NCBI GenBank assembly: GCA_017622135.1
Contig: JAGARR010000020.1
Coordinates: 28,417-92,416, forward strand
Reading direction: 5' to 3'
Source: Spirochaetaceae bacterium
GTDB lineage: Bacteria; Spirochaetota; Spirochaetia; Treponematales; Treponemataceae
DNA: 64,000 nucleotides
Shown: positions 1-11,971 of the stretch, piece by piece
Layout of the letters: every line of letters begins with the position of its first letter
Position numbering within the stretch: position 1 is the stretch's first letter
Translations under genes and position numbers: made by a program
Notes under the pieces: model-generated
What the model saw: only the letters and a program-made list of their open reading frames with translations
Told to the model about the DNA's origin: nothing
Database searches by the model: none

Positions 1-987
1 CAGCTCCTCCACCCGCAGCCAGCAGGCAGACCGATGCCCCTCCTTGATGGTCACGTGGGGCGGCATCTTCTTGAGACAGATTTTCATGCAATGCTCGCAC
101 CGGGGAGCAAAGGGACAGCCTTCGGGAGGATTCAGCATATCCACCGGAGAGCCTTCGATGGGAATCAGCCGCTCATAATTCTCCGCATCGACACGGGGCA
201 TTGAACGCAAGAGCCCCACGGTGTAGGGATGGGAGGGATTGTAGAAGATGTCGTCCACCGGTCCCTGCTCCACAATCTTTCCCGCATACATGACCGAAAC
301 CTTGTGGCAGATTTCCGCCACCACCCCCAAATTATGGGTGATGAAGATGATGCCCATGTTGGTCTTTTTCTGCAGGGACTTCATCAGCTCCAGAATCTGT
401 GCCTGGATGGTCACGTCAAGGGCGGTGGTGGGCTCGTCGGCAATCAGCAGCTTGGGATGGCAAATCAAGCCCATGGCAATCATCACCCGCTGGCGCATTC
501 CGCCAGAAAACTCGTGGGGATACTGCCGCATCCGCTTCTCCACGTTGTTTATACCCACCATCTCGAGCATTTCCATGGCACGCTTTGCAGCCTCCTCCTT
601 GGAAACCGTCTTGTCGTGGGCCCGCAATGCCTCAATCAGCTGGTTCCCGATGGTATACACGGGATTCAGGCAGGTCATGGGATTCTGGAAAATCATGGCC
701 ACCTCCTTGCCCCGGAAGGAGGTCAGCTCCTGGGGGGACAGGGACAGCACATCCTTTCCCTCAAAGGTGATGGAGCCGCCCACCACCTTTCCCGGGGGCT
801 GGAGCAGCCCCATGATGGAATAGGCCTCCTGACTCTTTCCTGAGCCGGACTCACCCACGATTCCCATCACCTCACCATAATTCAAGTCGTATGATATGCC
901 GCCCACTGCCTGCACTTCTCCGGCAGGGGTAAAGAAGGACACCCGCAGGTCACGAACCTCCAGCAGCTTTTCCTTCGTATCTTCCAT
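1..987 (-). CDS. oppD: Oligopeptide/dipeptide ABC transporter ATPase OppD (partial)
   Basis: This is an ATP-binding subunit of a peptide importer that acts at the cytoplasmic face of the OppB-OppC channel. The visible 329 codons run off the left edge, so the C-terminus is missing. The Walker A motif GESGSGKS, the signature FSGGMRQR and the Walker B stretch LLIADEPTT are all present. Near the visible end is the Cys-rich OppD/DppD motif (CPFAPRCEHCMKIC) that in this family binds an iron-sulfur cluster or forms the tail loop. The start ATG at 987 has GGAGG eight bases upstream. The gene follows oppC by about 30 bases on the same strand, so oppB-oppC-oppD form one operon. An oppF partner probably lies outside the window. 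The exact peptide substrate cannot be told. Confidence 0.93.
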   Translation of the reverse strand, partial: MEDTKEKLLEVRDLRVSFFTPAGEVQAVGGISYDLNYGEVMGIVGESGSGKSQEAYSIMGLLQPPGKVVGGSITFEGKDVLSLSPQELTSFRGKEVAMIFQNPMTCLNPVYTIGNQLIEALRAHDKTVSKEEAAKRAMEMLEMVGINNVEKRMRQYPHEFSGGMRQRVMIAMGLICHPKLLIADEPTTALDVTIQAQILELMKSLQKKTNMGIIFITHNLGVVAEICHKVSVMYAGKIVEQGPVDDIFYNPSHPYTVGLLRSMPRVDAENYERLIPIEGSPVDMLNPPEGCPFAPRCEHCMKICLKKMPPHVTIKEGHRSACWLRVEEL

Positions 988-1017
988 AATTGCTTCCTCC
1001 TATTTTTCAGTCGGACA

Positions 1018-2355
1018 CTATTTCTTCAGCCGTGGATCCAGGGCATCCCGCAAGCCATCTCCAAACAGATTGAAGGAGAGAATCATAATACTCAATACAA
1101 AGGCCGGGAACAAAAGACGATAGGGATAGGTATACATTCCCTGAGTGGCCTCCGCCGCCATAGAACCAAGGCTGGTCATGGGGGCAGAGATTCCCACTCC
1201 AAGGTAGGACAAGAAGGATTCCAAGAAGATGGCGGAGGGAATCTGGAGGCAGGTGGTGACCACCAGCTGGCCAATGCAGTTTGGAAGCAGGTGACGACGG
1301 ATGATTCGGGCATGGGAGGCACCCAGAGCCTTGGCGGCAGTCACATACTCCTGCTGCTTTACCTGCAAGACCTGGCCACGGATAATGCGGCTCATTCCCA
1401 CCCAGTACAGCATTCCAAAGGCCATGAACATGGAGATGAGGTTTGCACCCATCTTGCTCACCAGGTCGGCACCAAAGCCACCGGAGCTGGCATAGGCCTT
1501 CATAGCCTCGCCCAGCATGGCGGACAGGAGCAAAATTACAAGAACCTCCGGCACCGAATAGATGACCTCCACAATCCGCTGCATCACAACATCCACCTTG
1601 CCGCCAAAGTAGCCGGAGATGGAGCCGTACAACGAACCGATGACCAGCACCAGCAGGGCGGCGGCCACACCCACAATCATGGAGACCCGGGTTCCAATCA
1701 TAACCCGCACCATGGTGTCGCGACCGAATTTATCGGTGCCGAAGACGTGGGGGAAAACAAATTCACCTGCCGCCTTCCGCTCCAGCTCAGCACGGGAATA
1801 GCCAAAGGCCCGGTTTTTGATTCCCAGCTCCTTGCGCAGATATTTCTCCAGGGCGGCACCAGAAAGCACCTTGCCCTCTGCATCCTTATACTGGGTCTTG
1901 GAGCGAGCCTGGGCCCTGATTTGGGCCAGCTCCCGTGAGCTCAAGGTCTTTCCCTGGGCTGCAGCCTCTGCCTGGGCGGCGGCCACCGCCTCCTCAGGGC
2001 TTTTCACCTCTATAGCCTCCGCCAGCTTCTGCTGATCCGCCAGGGAGGTGTGCCAGGGATGCAGGTTTTCGGCACCACGGTTGAATTCCTCGTAGCCGTA
2101 GGGAACAATCACCGGCCCCAAAAATGCAAACAAGGAGATGAACACCAGCACCCCCAAGGCAACCATTGCTACGGTATTTTTTCTCAAGCGTCGCCAAGCA
2201 TCTGCCCAATAGGAAATGCTGGAACGCTGGGGAATGAAGTCCTCCTTCTCGGCGGCATCCGCCTTCTGGAAGTCAGTGTCGCTGAATTCATTCCACTGCA
2301 GGATGTCCTCGATGTCGGGCTGCAGGGAGCCCAGCACAATCTTCTTCTCGCTCAT
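1018..2355 (-). CDS. oppC: Oligopeptide ABC transporter permease OppC
   Basis: This inner-membrane permease pairs with OppB to form the translocation channel of a peptide importer. The C-terminal half has the usual BPD_transp_1 domain with five or so membrane helices and the conserved FGTDKFGRDTMVR stretch before it. The N-terminus carries the OppC-N region with one helix at about residues 60-85. At 445 residues it is far longer than the typical 290-310. The excess is a charged, Ala/Gln/Lys-rich segment between about residues 110 and 205, which by topology lies outside the cytoplasmic membrane. The start lies two bases after the oppB stop, indicating translational coupling. The insert is the only odd feature and could form an extra periplasmic docking surface. 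Confidence 0.92.
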   Translation of the reverse strand: MSEKKIVLGSLQPDIEDILQWNEFSDTDFQKADAAEKEDFIPQRSSISYWADAWRRLRKNTVAMVALGVLVFISLFAFLGPVIVPYGYEEFNRGAENLHPWHTSLADQQKLAEAIEVKSPEEAVAAAQAEAAAQGKTLSSRELAQIRAQARSKTQYKDAEGKVLSGAALEKYLRKELGIKNRAFGYSRAELERKAAGEFVFPHVFGTDKFGRDTMVRVMIGTRVSMIVGVAAALLVLVIGSLYGSISGYFGGKVDVVMQRIVEVIYSVPEVLVILLLSAMLGEAMKAYASSGGFGADLVSKMGANLISMFMAFGMLYWVGMSRIIRGQVLQVKQQEYVTAAKALGASHARIIRRHLLPNCIGQLVVTTCLQIPSAIFLESFLSYLGVGISAPMTSLGSMAAEATQGMYTYPYRLLFPAFVLSIMILSFNLFGDGLRDALDPRLKK

Positions 2356-2357
2356 AA

Positions 2358-3305
2358 TCAGTTCACCCCCTGTGCCAGATTGATTCGTGGATCCACCACC
2401 TTGTACATGATGTCCACCAGTAGGTTCATCACCACGATGAAGGTTGCCAGAAAAATGGCAGTTCCCATGATCATGGGATAGTCCAAGGCGGTGATGGACT
2501 GGACGAAGGCCTTTCCCAGACCGGGAATGCCGAAGACGTTCTCCACCACAAAGCCACCGCAGAGGGTGAAGGCCGTCAGGGGACCGATGTAGGTGATGAC
2601 GGGAATCAGGGCATTTCGCAGGGCGTGCTTGAACACGATGGGAGCCACGGAAAGTCCTTTGGCATAGGCCGTCTTGATGTACTCCTGATTGATGGCGTCA
2701 AGCATGGAGGAACGGGTGAGGCGGGCGATGTAGCACATGGGATAAAGACCAAGACAGAAGCAGGGCAGCACGTAGCCCCGGATGCCGTTGGACACGGAGA
2801 AGGTGTTGGGGAAGAAGTGGAGGGCGGGAATACCTCCGCAGAACAGCACCATCAAGGTGGTGGCCACCACGAAGCTAGGCAGAGACACACCTAAGGTGGT
2901 GACCACCCGCAGGACGCTGTCCACCAGCTTGCCACGACGGTATGCCGCAAGACAGCCCAGGGGCACACCCACCAGCGTGGCCCAAGCCACCGCCACAATG
3001 CCGAGGCTGGCGGAAATAGGAAACTTTTCCGTAATCATTTCCAGCACCGGCCTGTTCTTGGACATCTTGATAGAAGCACCAAAGTCCCCCTGCAGCAGGT
3101 TGCCGATGTAGCGGATATATTGCTCCGGCAGGGGCTTGTCCAGACCGTACTTTGCATTCAAGGCATCGATGACGCTTTGGGGCGGTGTCTTGTCACTGAG
3201 CCAGGGATTTCCCGGCACCGCATTCATCAGGAAGAAGGTGACTGATGCCACCAGAAAAACCGTGAGGAAGGCCATCAGCACCCGCTTGATCAAGTATTTT
3301 CCCAT
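2358..3305 (-). CDS. oppB: Oligopeptide ABC transporter permease OppB
   Basis: This is the first gene of the opp operon and encodes a 315-residue inner-membrane permease, a normal length for OppB/DppB. The N-terminus MGKYLIKRVLMAFLTVFLVA is the classic first helix, and the PGNPW motif follows it as in the family. The permease domain with the conserved EAA loop (AYAKGLSVAPIVFKHALRNAL) occupies the second half. The ATG at 3305 has a weak AGGGTG ribosome site six bases upstream. No oppA-type binding-protein gene sits next to it, so the transporter must use a binding protein encoded elsewhere. The operon promoter should lie in the 286-base gap shared with perR. Confidence 0.93.
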   Translation of the reverse strand: MGKYLIKRVLMAFLTVFLVASVTFFLMNAVPGNPWLSDKTPPQSVIDALNAKYGLDKPLPEQYIRYIGNLLQGDFGASIKMSKNRPVLEMITEKFPISASLGIVAVAWATLVGVPLGCLAAYRRGKLVDSVLRVVTTLGVSLPSFVVATTLMVLFCGGIPALHFFPNTFSVSNGIRGYVLPCFCLGLYPMCYIARLTRSSMLDAINQEYIKTAYAKGLSVAPIVFKHALRNALIPVITYIGPLTAFTLCGGFVVENVFGIPGLGKAFVQSITALDYPMIMGTAIFLATFIVVMNLLVDIMYKVVDPRINLAQGVN

Positions 3306-3502
3306 TTAACACACCCTGTTGATAAATATTCGTGTAAGTTTATAAGATTTGGGCATTATCTTCAATAACAAGAACGGAATCAAAACAGCATTTTTTTATC
3401 GAATAATCACCTGGCAAGCGAGCCTCACAATGGAAGCTGACACACGTGGGGAGTATGCACGCAACCAACAGGTGAAAATCATGGTTTTTCTACATTATAA
3501 AT

Positions 3503-3531
3503 TTGCAAAACAAGCTCAGATATTATATACT
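3503..3531 (+). promoter_or_regulatory. Candidate sigma-70 promoter of perR-katG
   Basis: TTGCAA (3503-3508) and TATACT (3526-3531) are separated by 17 bases. Transcription would start near 3538, just before the PER-box-like palindrome, so the repressor could block the promoter. The rest of the 3306-3591 gap is AT-rich and should also hold the opposite-facing opp promoter, which is not clear-cut. Confidence 0.5.
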
Positions 3532-3547
3532 TTATAATAAATACTAT

Positions 3548-3564
3548 TTAATAATTATTCTTAA
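3548..3564 (+). promoter_or_regulatory. PER-box-like operator upstream of perR
   Basis: The 17-mer TTAATAATTATTCTTAA is an imperfect palindrome (14 of 17 positions symmetrical). Its central 15 bases (3549-3563) match 11 of the 14 fixed positions of the Bacillus PER box TTATAATNATTATAA. It lies 28 bases before the perR start codon and just downstream of the candidate promoter, as expected for PerR autoregulation of perR-katG. Confidence 0.6.
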
Positions 3565-3591
3565 ACAAGAATGATATGTGAGGATAGGAGC

Positions 3592-6301
<2,710 letters not shown>

Positions 6302-6435
6302 TCGTACCCCGGAGGTCGGCCCTGACCGGTTCGACGTGAGGTAAATCCCACCGCAAAAGGGTGACGGAAATGGTGATTTCTACGATGTCATAACGGGCTT
6401 GCTATGCCGAGGGAAATCAATCCGAGGTAAAGTCA

Positions 6436-6477
6436 AAAGAAAAAAACAAGGCTGTTGTGGCAAAAGCCACAACAGCC
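6436..6477 (-). terminator. Rho-independent terminator of the large lipoprotein gene
   Basis: A perfect 12-bp stem (6450-6461 with 6466-6477) with a four-base loop is followed on the minus strand by a T-rich run (6436-6449). It lies about 40 bases after the stop of the minus-strand lipoprotein gene. It may also slow polymerase arriving from katG, for which no separate terminator was seen. Confidence 0.85.
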
Positions 6478-6518
6478 TGTCAGTCGCCGAAACCATTAAG
6501 TCCCTCGTGCGGTAGTCC

Positions 6519-9182
6519 TCACGGATTCTTCCTCAGCGTGGGGTACTTCTCGCCAGACTTATACTCCCACTGGTTTCCAAGCAAGTTCGCTGCATCAGCC
6601 GAGGCGATCTCAGCCTCAGTCTTGCGGTCAACTTTGTTCACAATCGTACCATCCGACCCTATATCTCCGATAACAGCTATGCTACTGTCTGTCACGCAGT
6701 AGTAGATGTTCTCCAGGGTGCTGGGACTGCTTGGATAGCTGGCGTTGTACCCCACCACGGCTCCAGCCTTACTTCCGCTCACTGTCCCCATGTAGACGCT
6801 GTTCAATATCATGCCATACTGATTTTTCTCCCAAAGCTCACCAACCAATCCACCGGCATAACCATTACTTGAGACATCAGCATACACGGCACAGTTCTCG
6901 ATTGTGGAAACCTGTCCATTCCTATCTCTCCCGCCAAACGTCCCCACAAGCCCACCGGTAGCCCCTGTGCCGGTATTGGTAATAGTCACAAGGGACATGA
7001 CGTTGCGAATGACGGTGCAGTATGCCATGTTTAGCAGTGCTCCTTTCACGGAGTTCCCCGTGATGTTTCCCTTGAGCACCAGGTTCTCTATCGTGGAGTA
7101 GTTGAAGTCAACAAACAGCCCGCCAGAGGTTCCCTCAAAGGTGATGGAGTGCCCCTGCCCGTCAAAGGTGGAGGGACTGCCATCGGGCAAATCAATTGGC
7201 ACCCACTCACCAGAGGGAATCACAATGTCGGCAGTGAGCTTCAGGCTGACCTTTTTGAAGGCTCCACTCTTCAACTGCTGGCCAATCCACAGCAGGTTTC
7301 CGACGTTAGCCACCTCATACGTACCGTCTGAACCTTTTTTAGGCTCCTCGTAAGTCCACTGGGCGGTGAGGGTAACGGTTCCATTCTGGACGGCGGTCAG
7401 GTTGCTGACCTCCTCTTCATCGGTATAGACTTTACCCTTATTATCCTTCCAACCTTCGAAGGTATAGCCGGCGCGGGTAAAGGTATTTTTCGTCAGACTC
7501 TTGGTAGTATCGTAGGTGAAGGGCTGGCCGTCCATGTTGCCTCCACCACCGTTGCCCACAAAGTTCACGGTGTAGGTGTTGGCCTGCCACTGGGCGGTGA
7601 GGGTCAAGTTCTTGTCCTTGTCGTAGACATTGCCTTGAGAATAAGGCTGCCTGTCACCCCCCAGCCATCCTGTAAAGGTGTACCCTGTTTTAACTAATCC
7701 ATTATCACCTTGAACCTGTACCGAGCCGCCGCTATAGAAGCTTTGTTGGGCTGGCACATCACCACCTGTCTTGTTGCCGCCGTCATAGAGTACGGTGTAC
7801 AGGTTGAGACGGTAGGTTCCAGTTGTCTCCTCGCTTCGAGTGCCGTCAGCATACACTGCATAGGCGGTGATTGTCACGCTATCATCCTCAGGAATTTCAG
7901 CATATGCTCCGGTTGCATCCGGGGACAAATATTTTTCATTGTACAGGGTGACCATCACCGGTTGTCCCTGTATCCCTGTCGTCTCGGGCGCATCACCTAT
8001 CCGATAGTAGATGGTGGCATCCATTGTGGGAGGCGTAAGGGTGACGGTGGCTCCATGGTTTACTGCATTGGATTCTGGTGCGAGTACCACAGCGTTAACA
8101 GTCTCCCACTTGGCGTAGAGGGTCACGCTCTCATCGGCACTGTAGGTGGCACCTGCGGAGTACGTTGTTCCAGTGCCAGCTGGGGTGGTGTTCCAGCCCG
8201 AGAACCTGTATCCTATCCTTGTCAGGCCGCCGCTGTTGGTGGCCAGGGTAATGTCCGTGTATTGGGTCTTGCTCTGGGAGGCGGGTGCGGTTCCACCATC
8301 GGCTCCATTGCCATCATACTTGATGACATACGTGGCGAGGGGCGCTACCTGTCCGCTGGCAACTGCAGGACTGGAGACGCCCTCGCTGTCAACCGCCGCA
8401 ACGGAGGTGCCACCATAATTCGTATTGAACTGAAAGACACTAAGACCATCTACCTGTACATTCGGCTCCACCTTGCAGTCTGCCACAAGATGGCGGGTGC
8501 CATTGATGGAGAACCATTTGGCACAGTTGGGATCTGTTTCTTCTGTAATGGAGTCGTCATAGGCCCAGTACAAGATGCCGCTCCTGTCGTCTGCCTCCCA
8601 CTTCTCCCCGGCCTTGACCACCTCATACTGACTGCTATCATAGTTCCAGACCACCGGGGTGGGCGCTACAGGTGGAGTGTTGTACCGAAGGGTCACACCC
8701 ATCACCTGCCCGGAGCTTTGCATGGTGTCCTTGCGGATGGCCTCAAAGTCCACCCTGAACTCCGTGTGCTCCAGGCTGCCGTCTGCGGAACCAAGCTGCA
8801 CCTTGAGCAAGGTGGCCTCGTGAGCCACAACCTGGGCCTTGGACTGCACCGCCGAGTCGCTTACCCGCACCGACTTGTCGGCGCTGGAGGAATCGCCGAT
8901 TTCGGCCAGCAGCTCATAGCTCTTGGGATTGATGACATACGCCGCTATTGTGGGAGTGGCGGCCACAGGAATGGTGTCCGCTCCGGAGTCATTCTTCTGG
9001 ATGGTGGCATCGCTTACCTCCACCTTCCCCATCTGCACGGTCTCGGACCAGTACTCCAGATAGCCCAGCATGTCCTTGTTCCACAGGTCGCAGGACACGA
9101 CCAGCAGGGACAACAAGATGATGAGAAGAACAGAAGCCCACCGGCACAAACGGAATGCAAGAAATCCAACACCACTTTTCAT
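6519..9182 (-). CDS. Large lipoprotein with InlB-type repeats and GLUG region
   Basis: This 887-residue protein is a predicted surface or periplasmic lipoprotein: a long hydrophobic signal segment ends in the lipobox VVSC, with the acylated Cys at about residue 31. The N-terminal third shows no recognised fold. About residues 285-365 hold a Listeria-Bacteroides (InlB B) repeat ending in W..TP. A chitobiase/hexosaminidase C-terminal-like Ig segment follows, then two more InlB-type repeats with the GYTFxGW core. The C-terminal 250 residues carry GLUG-like motifs (GGLVGTF, GGLVGEL, GAVVGYN) seen in adhesins and IgA-protease-like proteins. The start at 9182 is chosen because AGAGGG lies six bases upstream. 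It stands alone with its own terminator. A role in adhesion is inferred from the domains only. Confidence 0.82.
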   Translation of the reverse strand: MKSGVGFLAFRLCRWASVLLIILLSLLVVSCDLWNKDMLGYLEYWSETVQMGKVEVSDATIQKNDSGADTIPVAATPTIAAYVINPKSYELLAEIGDSSSADKSVRVSDSAVQSKAQVVAHEATLLKVQLGSADGSLEHTEFRVDFEAIRKDTMQSSGQVMGVTLRYNTPPVAPTPVVWNYDSSQYEVVKAGEKWEADDRSGILYWAYDDSITEETDPNCAKWFSINGTRHLVADCKVEPNVQVDGLSVFQFNTNYGGTSVAAVDSEGVSSPAVASGQVAPLATYVIKYDGNGADGGTAPASQSKTQYTDITLATNSGGLTRIGYRFSGWNTTPAGTGTTYSAGATYSADESVTLYAKWETVNAVVLAPESNAVNHGATVTLTPPTMDATIYYRIGDAPETTGIQGQPVMVTLYNEKYLSPDATGAYAEIPEDDSVTITAYAVYADGTRSEETTGTYRLNLYTVLYDGGNKTGGDVPAQQSFYSGGSVQVQGDNGLVKTGYTFTGWLGGDRQPYSQGNVYDKDKNLTLTAQWQANTYTVNFVGNGGGGNMDGQPFTYDTTKSLTKNTFTRAGYTFEGWKDNKGKVYTDEEEVSNLTAVQNGTVTLTAQWTYEEPKKGSDGTYEVANVGNLLWIGQQLKSGAFKKVSLKLTADIVIPSGEWVPIDLPDGSPSTFDGQGHSITFEGTSGGLFVDFNYSTIENLVLKGNITGNSVKGALLNMAYCTVIRNVMSLVTITNTGTGATGGLVGTFGGRDRNGQVSTIENCAVYADVSSNGYAGGLVGELWEKNQYGMILNSVYMGTVSGSKAGAVVGYNASYPSSPSTLENIYYCVTDSSIAVIGDIGSDGTIVNKVDRKTEAEIASADAANLLGNQWEYKSGEKYPTLRKNP

Positions 9183-9331
9183 ATTACACCCTCTTTGCAT
9201 GGGGTGTAGAGGGTGATAAAACCATTAAGGAAGCCACAAATTCCCCCAATTCCCCATTATCATACTATCGTAACACATGTATACTTTCTTGACCAGCATT
9301 TCCCCAGCCACTTTTTCATCATGAAAATACT

Positions 9332-9359
9332 TTGCAAAGAAACTTCATATCGGTATACT
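9332..9359 (+). promoter_or_regulatory. Candidate promoter of the amino-acid binding-protein gene
   Basis: TTGCAA (9332-9337) and TATACT (9354-9359) are 16 bases apart and end 30 bases before the ATG at 9390. The gap 9183-9389 also separates this gene from the divergent lipoprotein gene. Confidence 0.5.
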
Positions 9360-9389
9360 GTCTTCAATATTATATTTGGAGGCATTAGA

Positions 9390-10235
9390 ATGCTTAAGAG
9401 AACATTGGCCATACTCGCCACACTCATGGTGATTTTCCCCGTGGTGGCTGGCGGAAAGAAGGACGCACCGGCACAGGATGTGTCCTCACTGGAAAAAATC
9501 AAGGCGGCAGGAAAGATTATTTTGGGAACCTCCGCCGACTACCCCCCCTACGAGTTCCATGCCCTGATTGACGGCAAGGACACCATCGTGGGATTCGACA
9601 TCGAGCTGGCAAAGGAGATTGCCAAGGACCTGGGCGTTGAGCTGGAAATCAAGGACATGAGCTTTGACGGCCTGCTGGCAGCCCTGGTGTCCGGCAACGT
9701 GGACATGGTCATTTCCGGCATGACCCCCACCGAGGAGCGCCGCCAGAACGTGGACTTCTCCGACATCTACTACCAGGCTGTCCATGGGGCCGTCATCCGT
9801 ATTGCCAACGTGGACAAGTACGGCAATGACCCCGCCTCACTGAAGGACGTGCTGATTGGAGCCCAGCGTGGTGCCATCCAGGTGGGAATCGCCAAGGAGC
9901 AGATCAAGGGTGTCACCGGCGCAGAGCTGGACAACAACCATCCCCAGGTGAAGGAGCTGGGCGCCCTGCCCGACCTGATCATGGAGGTGAAGAACAACAA
10001 GATTGAGGCGGTCATCGCCGAGCTGCCCGTGGCAGATGCCTACGTGAAGCGCAATTCCGACCTGACCCTGGCCCTCTACTCCTTCAGCGACAACGAGGGT
10101 GGTTCTGCCGTCGCCGTGAAGAAGAACAGTCCTGAGCTGGTGGAGGCCATCAACGCCACCATCGCCCGCCTGGTTGCCGAGGACAAGATCAACCAGTACG
10201 TGGGCGAGGCCAGCATCCTGGCGGACTCACAGTAG
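9390..10235 (+). CDS. Polar amino-acid ABC transporter substrate-binding protein
   Basis: This 281-residue protein belongs to solute-binding family 3 (SBP_bac_3), which captures amino acids outside the inner membrane for an ABC importer. After a hydrophobic signal segment comes the typical start of the mature fold (LGTSADYPPYEFH, then VGFDIELAKEIAKDLG) and the ISGMTPTEERR motif. The signal segment ends in VVAGGKKD, where related lipoproteins have Cys; no Cys is present, so signal peptidase I release or an uncleaved anchor is likely. The start has GGAGG seven bases upstream. No permease or ATPase gene adjoins it, so it is an orphan binding protein in this window. A strong terminator follows. 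Confidence 0.9.
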   Translation: MLKRTLAILATLMVIFPVVAGGKKDAPAQDVSSLEKIKAAGKIILGTSADYPPYEFHALIDGKDTIVGFDIELAKEIAKDLGVELEIKDMSFDGLLAALVSGNVDMVISGMTPTEERRQNVDFSDIYYQAVHGAVIRIANVDKYGNDPASLKDVLIGAQRGAIQVGIAKEQIKGVTGAELDNNHPQVKELGALPDLIMEVKNNKIEAVIAELPVADAYVKRNSDLTLALYSFSDNEGGSAVAVKKNSPELVEAINATIARLVAEDKINQYVGEASILADSQ

Positions 10236-10275
10236 CCAACGCAAAGCGGTAGGAAACCAACTGCCGGTTACAAAC

Positions 10276-10314
10276 AAAGCCCTTGGAAGGAAAACTCCCC
10301 CCAAGGGCTTTTTT
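10276..10314 (+). terminator. Rho-independent terminator after the binding-protein gene
   Basis: AAAGCCCTTGG (10276-10286) pairs with CCAAGGGCTTT (10301-10311), and a T run extends to 10314. It abuts the stop codon of the convergent ATPase gene. Confidence 0.85.
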
Positions 10315-11521
10315 ATATCATTTCTATTGGCAAGACTTGCACGGTGCTGCTTATGAAGGCATTTTTCTCGCACTGGCACAGAATGGTTCCAGTCTCCATG
10401 TTGTCCATTTCTTTCAAGACTGGGAAATGCCTGGCCATGGAGACAGTGGGGGTAGCCGTCATCTTGATTTCTATGGGGAAGATAGTGGCATTTCTTTTGA
10501 TGAGCAAGTCAATCTCCTTTTTGTTGCTGTCCCTGTAAAAGAAGATATTGCGCACATCCAAGCCCTTGTTGATCCAACTTTTTACAATTTCGCTGACAAC
10601 AAAGGTCTCGAAAAGCGCTCCTGCCATGGCTCCATTTTGGGCAACTGCCTTGTTGTCCCAACCAACAAGATAACACACAAGCCCCACATCATTGAAATAT
10701 ACTTTTGGTGTTTTTATCACCCGTTTCAATATATTGTTCTCATAGGGACGCAAAAAGAAGATGATTCCAGAAGCCTCCAAAACAGAAACCCAGCTTTGAA
10801 CTGTCTTTAGGGAAACTCCAATCGTGTTGGCAATGTCTGTAGCATTGAACAAGCCACCTGTCCTGGAGGCCAAGGCAACCATGAATTTGTAGAAGGTTGT
10901 CCCATCCTTTATGTTCATGAGATTTCTTACATCCCGCTCAATATATGACTTGACATAGGACCTATAGAAGAAGTCCCAATTCAAAGAGGTGTCGCTCAAC
11001 TCCGGCATGGAACCCCGAAAGATATACTCCCAGACATCACCAATCGGCTTTTTGCTTTCAGTTCGACCTGCAATGTATTCAGAATTGGGGATAAAAAAAT
11101 CGTTGCAATCAATTTCCAGCCGCTCCCTTACCGAAAGGCCTTGCAGCTCCAGGATTCCAATCCTCCCGGCCAATGATTCGCCAACATTCTGCATCAAGGA
11201 GTAGGTCTGCGAGCCAGTTATGCACAGCTGACCTTTGGAGCTGTCCTTGTCAAGCAAGAATTTTATGTATTTGAATAGCTCCGGTGCATATTGCACCTCA
11301 TCAATGATGAGGGGAAGCCGGTGATTCTTAAAGAACAGTGCCGGGTCCGTTTTTGCCAGCTCCAGTTCCATCATGTCATCTAAGGTTACATACTCATAGC
11401 CCTGCAGCTCGGTCCTCAACAAGGTACTCTTGCCAACCTGCCTTGGCCCTGTCAACAATACAACCTTGAATTGAGCCAGCATTTGTTTCAATGTATCTGT
11501 TATATGCCGCTTGTAATACAT
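10313..11521 (-). CDS. AAA ATPase with DUF4143 C-terminal domain
   Basis: This 402-residue protein has an AAA_14 ATPase domain at its N-terminus (Walker A GPRQVGKST near residue 27; Walker B LPLIIDEVQ). A DUF4143 domain follows, ending in a restriction-nuclease-like EIDLLI...FPIEIK signature. The family is common and scattered in anaerobes; its job is not known, though links to DNA repair and mobile elements have been proposed. Base composition is lower in GC than the neighbours on its left, consistent with transfer. The gene sits alone, convergent to the amino-acid binding-protein gene, and no good ribosome site is visible before the ATG at 11521. Confidence 0.88.
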   Translation of the reverse strand: MYYKRHITDTLKQMLAQFKVVLLTGPRQVGKSTLLRTELQGYEYVTLDDMMELELAKTDPALFFKNHRLPLIIDEVQYAPELFKYIKFLLDKDSSKGQLCITGSQTYSLMQNVGESLAGRIGILELQGLSVRERLEIDCNDFFIPNSEYIAGRTESKKPIGDVWEYIFRGSMPELSDTSLNWDFFYRSYVKSYIERDVRNLMNIKDGTTFYKFMVALASRTGGLFNATDIANTIGVSLKTVQSWVSVLEASGIIFFLRPYENNILKRVIKTPKVYFNDVGLVCYLVGWDNKAVAQNGAMAGALFETFVVSEIVKSWINKGLDVRNIFFYRDSNKKEIDLLIKRNATIFPIEIKMTATPTVSMARHFPVLKEMDNMETGTILCQCEKNAFISSTVQVLPIEMI

Positions 11522-11818
11522 CCTGCTACCATTTATGCTAAAGTGAGGTCACACTCCATTTTAACATACACAGCCGCAAAAAAACAAGTTCTTCTGTTTG
11601 ATGGGGACTCCCACATCCAGTTGGACAGCTTGAGCCAAGCCTATTCCCCGGCCTTGGCAAGGTGCCTGCCGGGACAACAACCTTATTGCCACAGCTCTTC
11701 CTAAACGGCCGCACCTCGAAAAACTTTTGCAAAAAAATCCCACCGATCTCCCGCAAAAACGCATTTTTTTGTCAGATTCACACAATAATATATATGAGAC
11801 CCAATCAACGGAGGAACA
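11522..11818. other. Intergenic region without a recognised gene
   Basis: No coding pattern was found on either strand. The right part has TTGTCA (11769-11774) and an AT-rich TATATG-like box near 11791, followed by GGAGGA just before the ATG of the decayed Rpn gene, so it probably held that gene's promoter. Confidence 0.45.
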
Positions 11819-11971
11819 ATGCTGACAGAAGCAGAGCTACAAAAACAGTGGGAGAGCCTCACCTTTACCGACGACTTCATCTTTTCCCGGGTGATGCTGA
11901 AAAAAAAACTCTGCCTAAACCCCACCACAAAAAGCGCCCGCAGGGCCGCTTCCCAGCTACCTTAACCCACC

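Noticed and set aside
6324..6344. tRNA T-arm-like GGTTCGAC
   Set aside because: No acceptor stem, anticodon arm or CCA-like end can be built around it; the bases are explained by similarity to the katG tail.
7710..9209. 499-codon frame antisense to the InlB-repeat lipoprotein
   Set aside because: The minus-strand gene has a lipobox, domains, ribosome site and terminator; the antisense frame has none of these.
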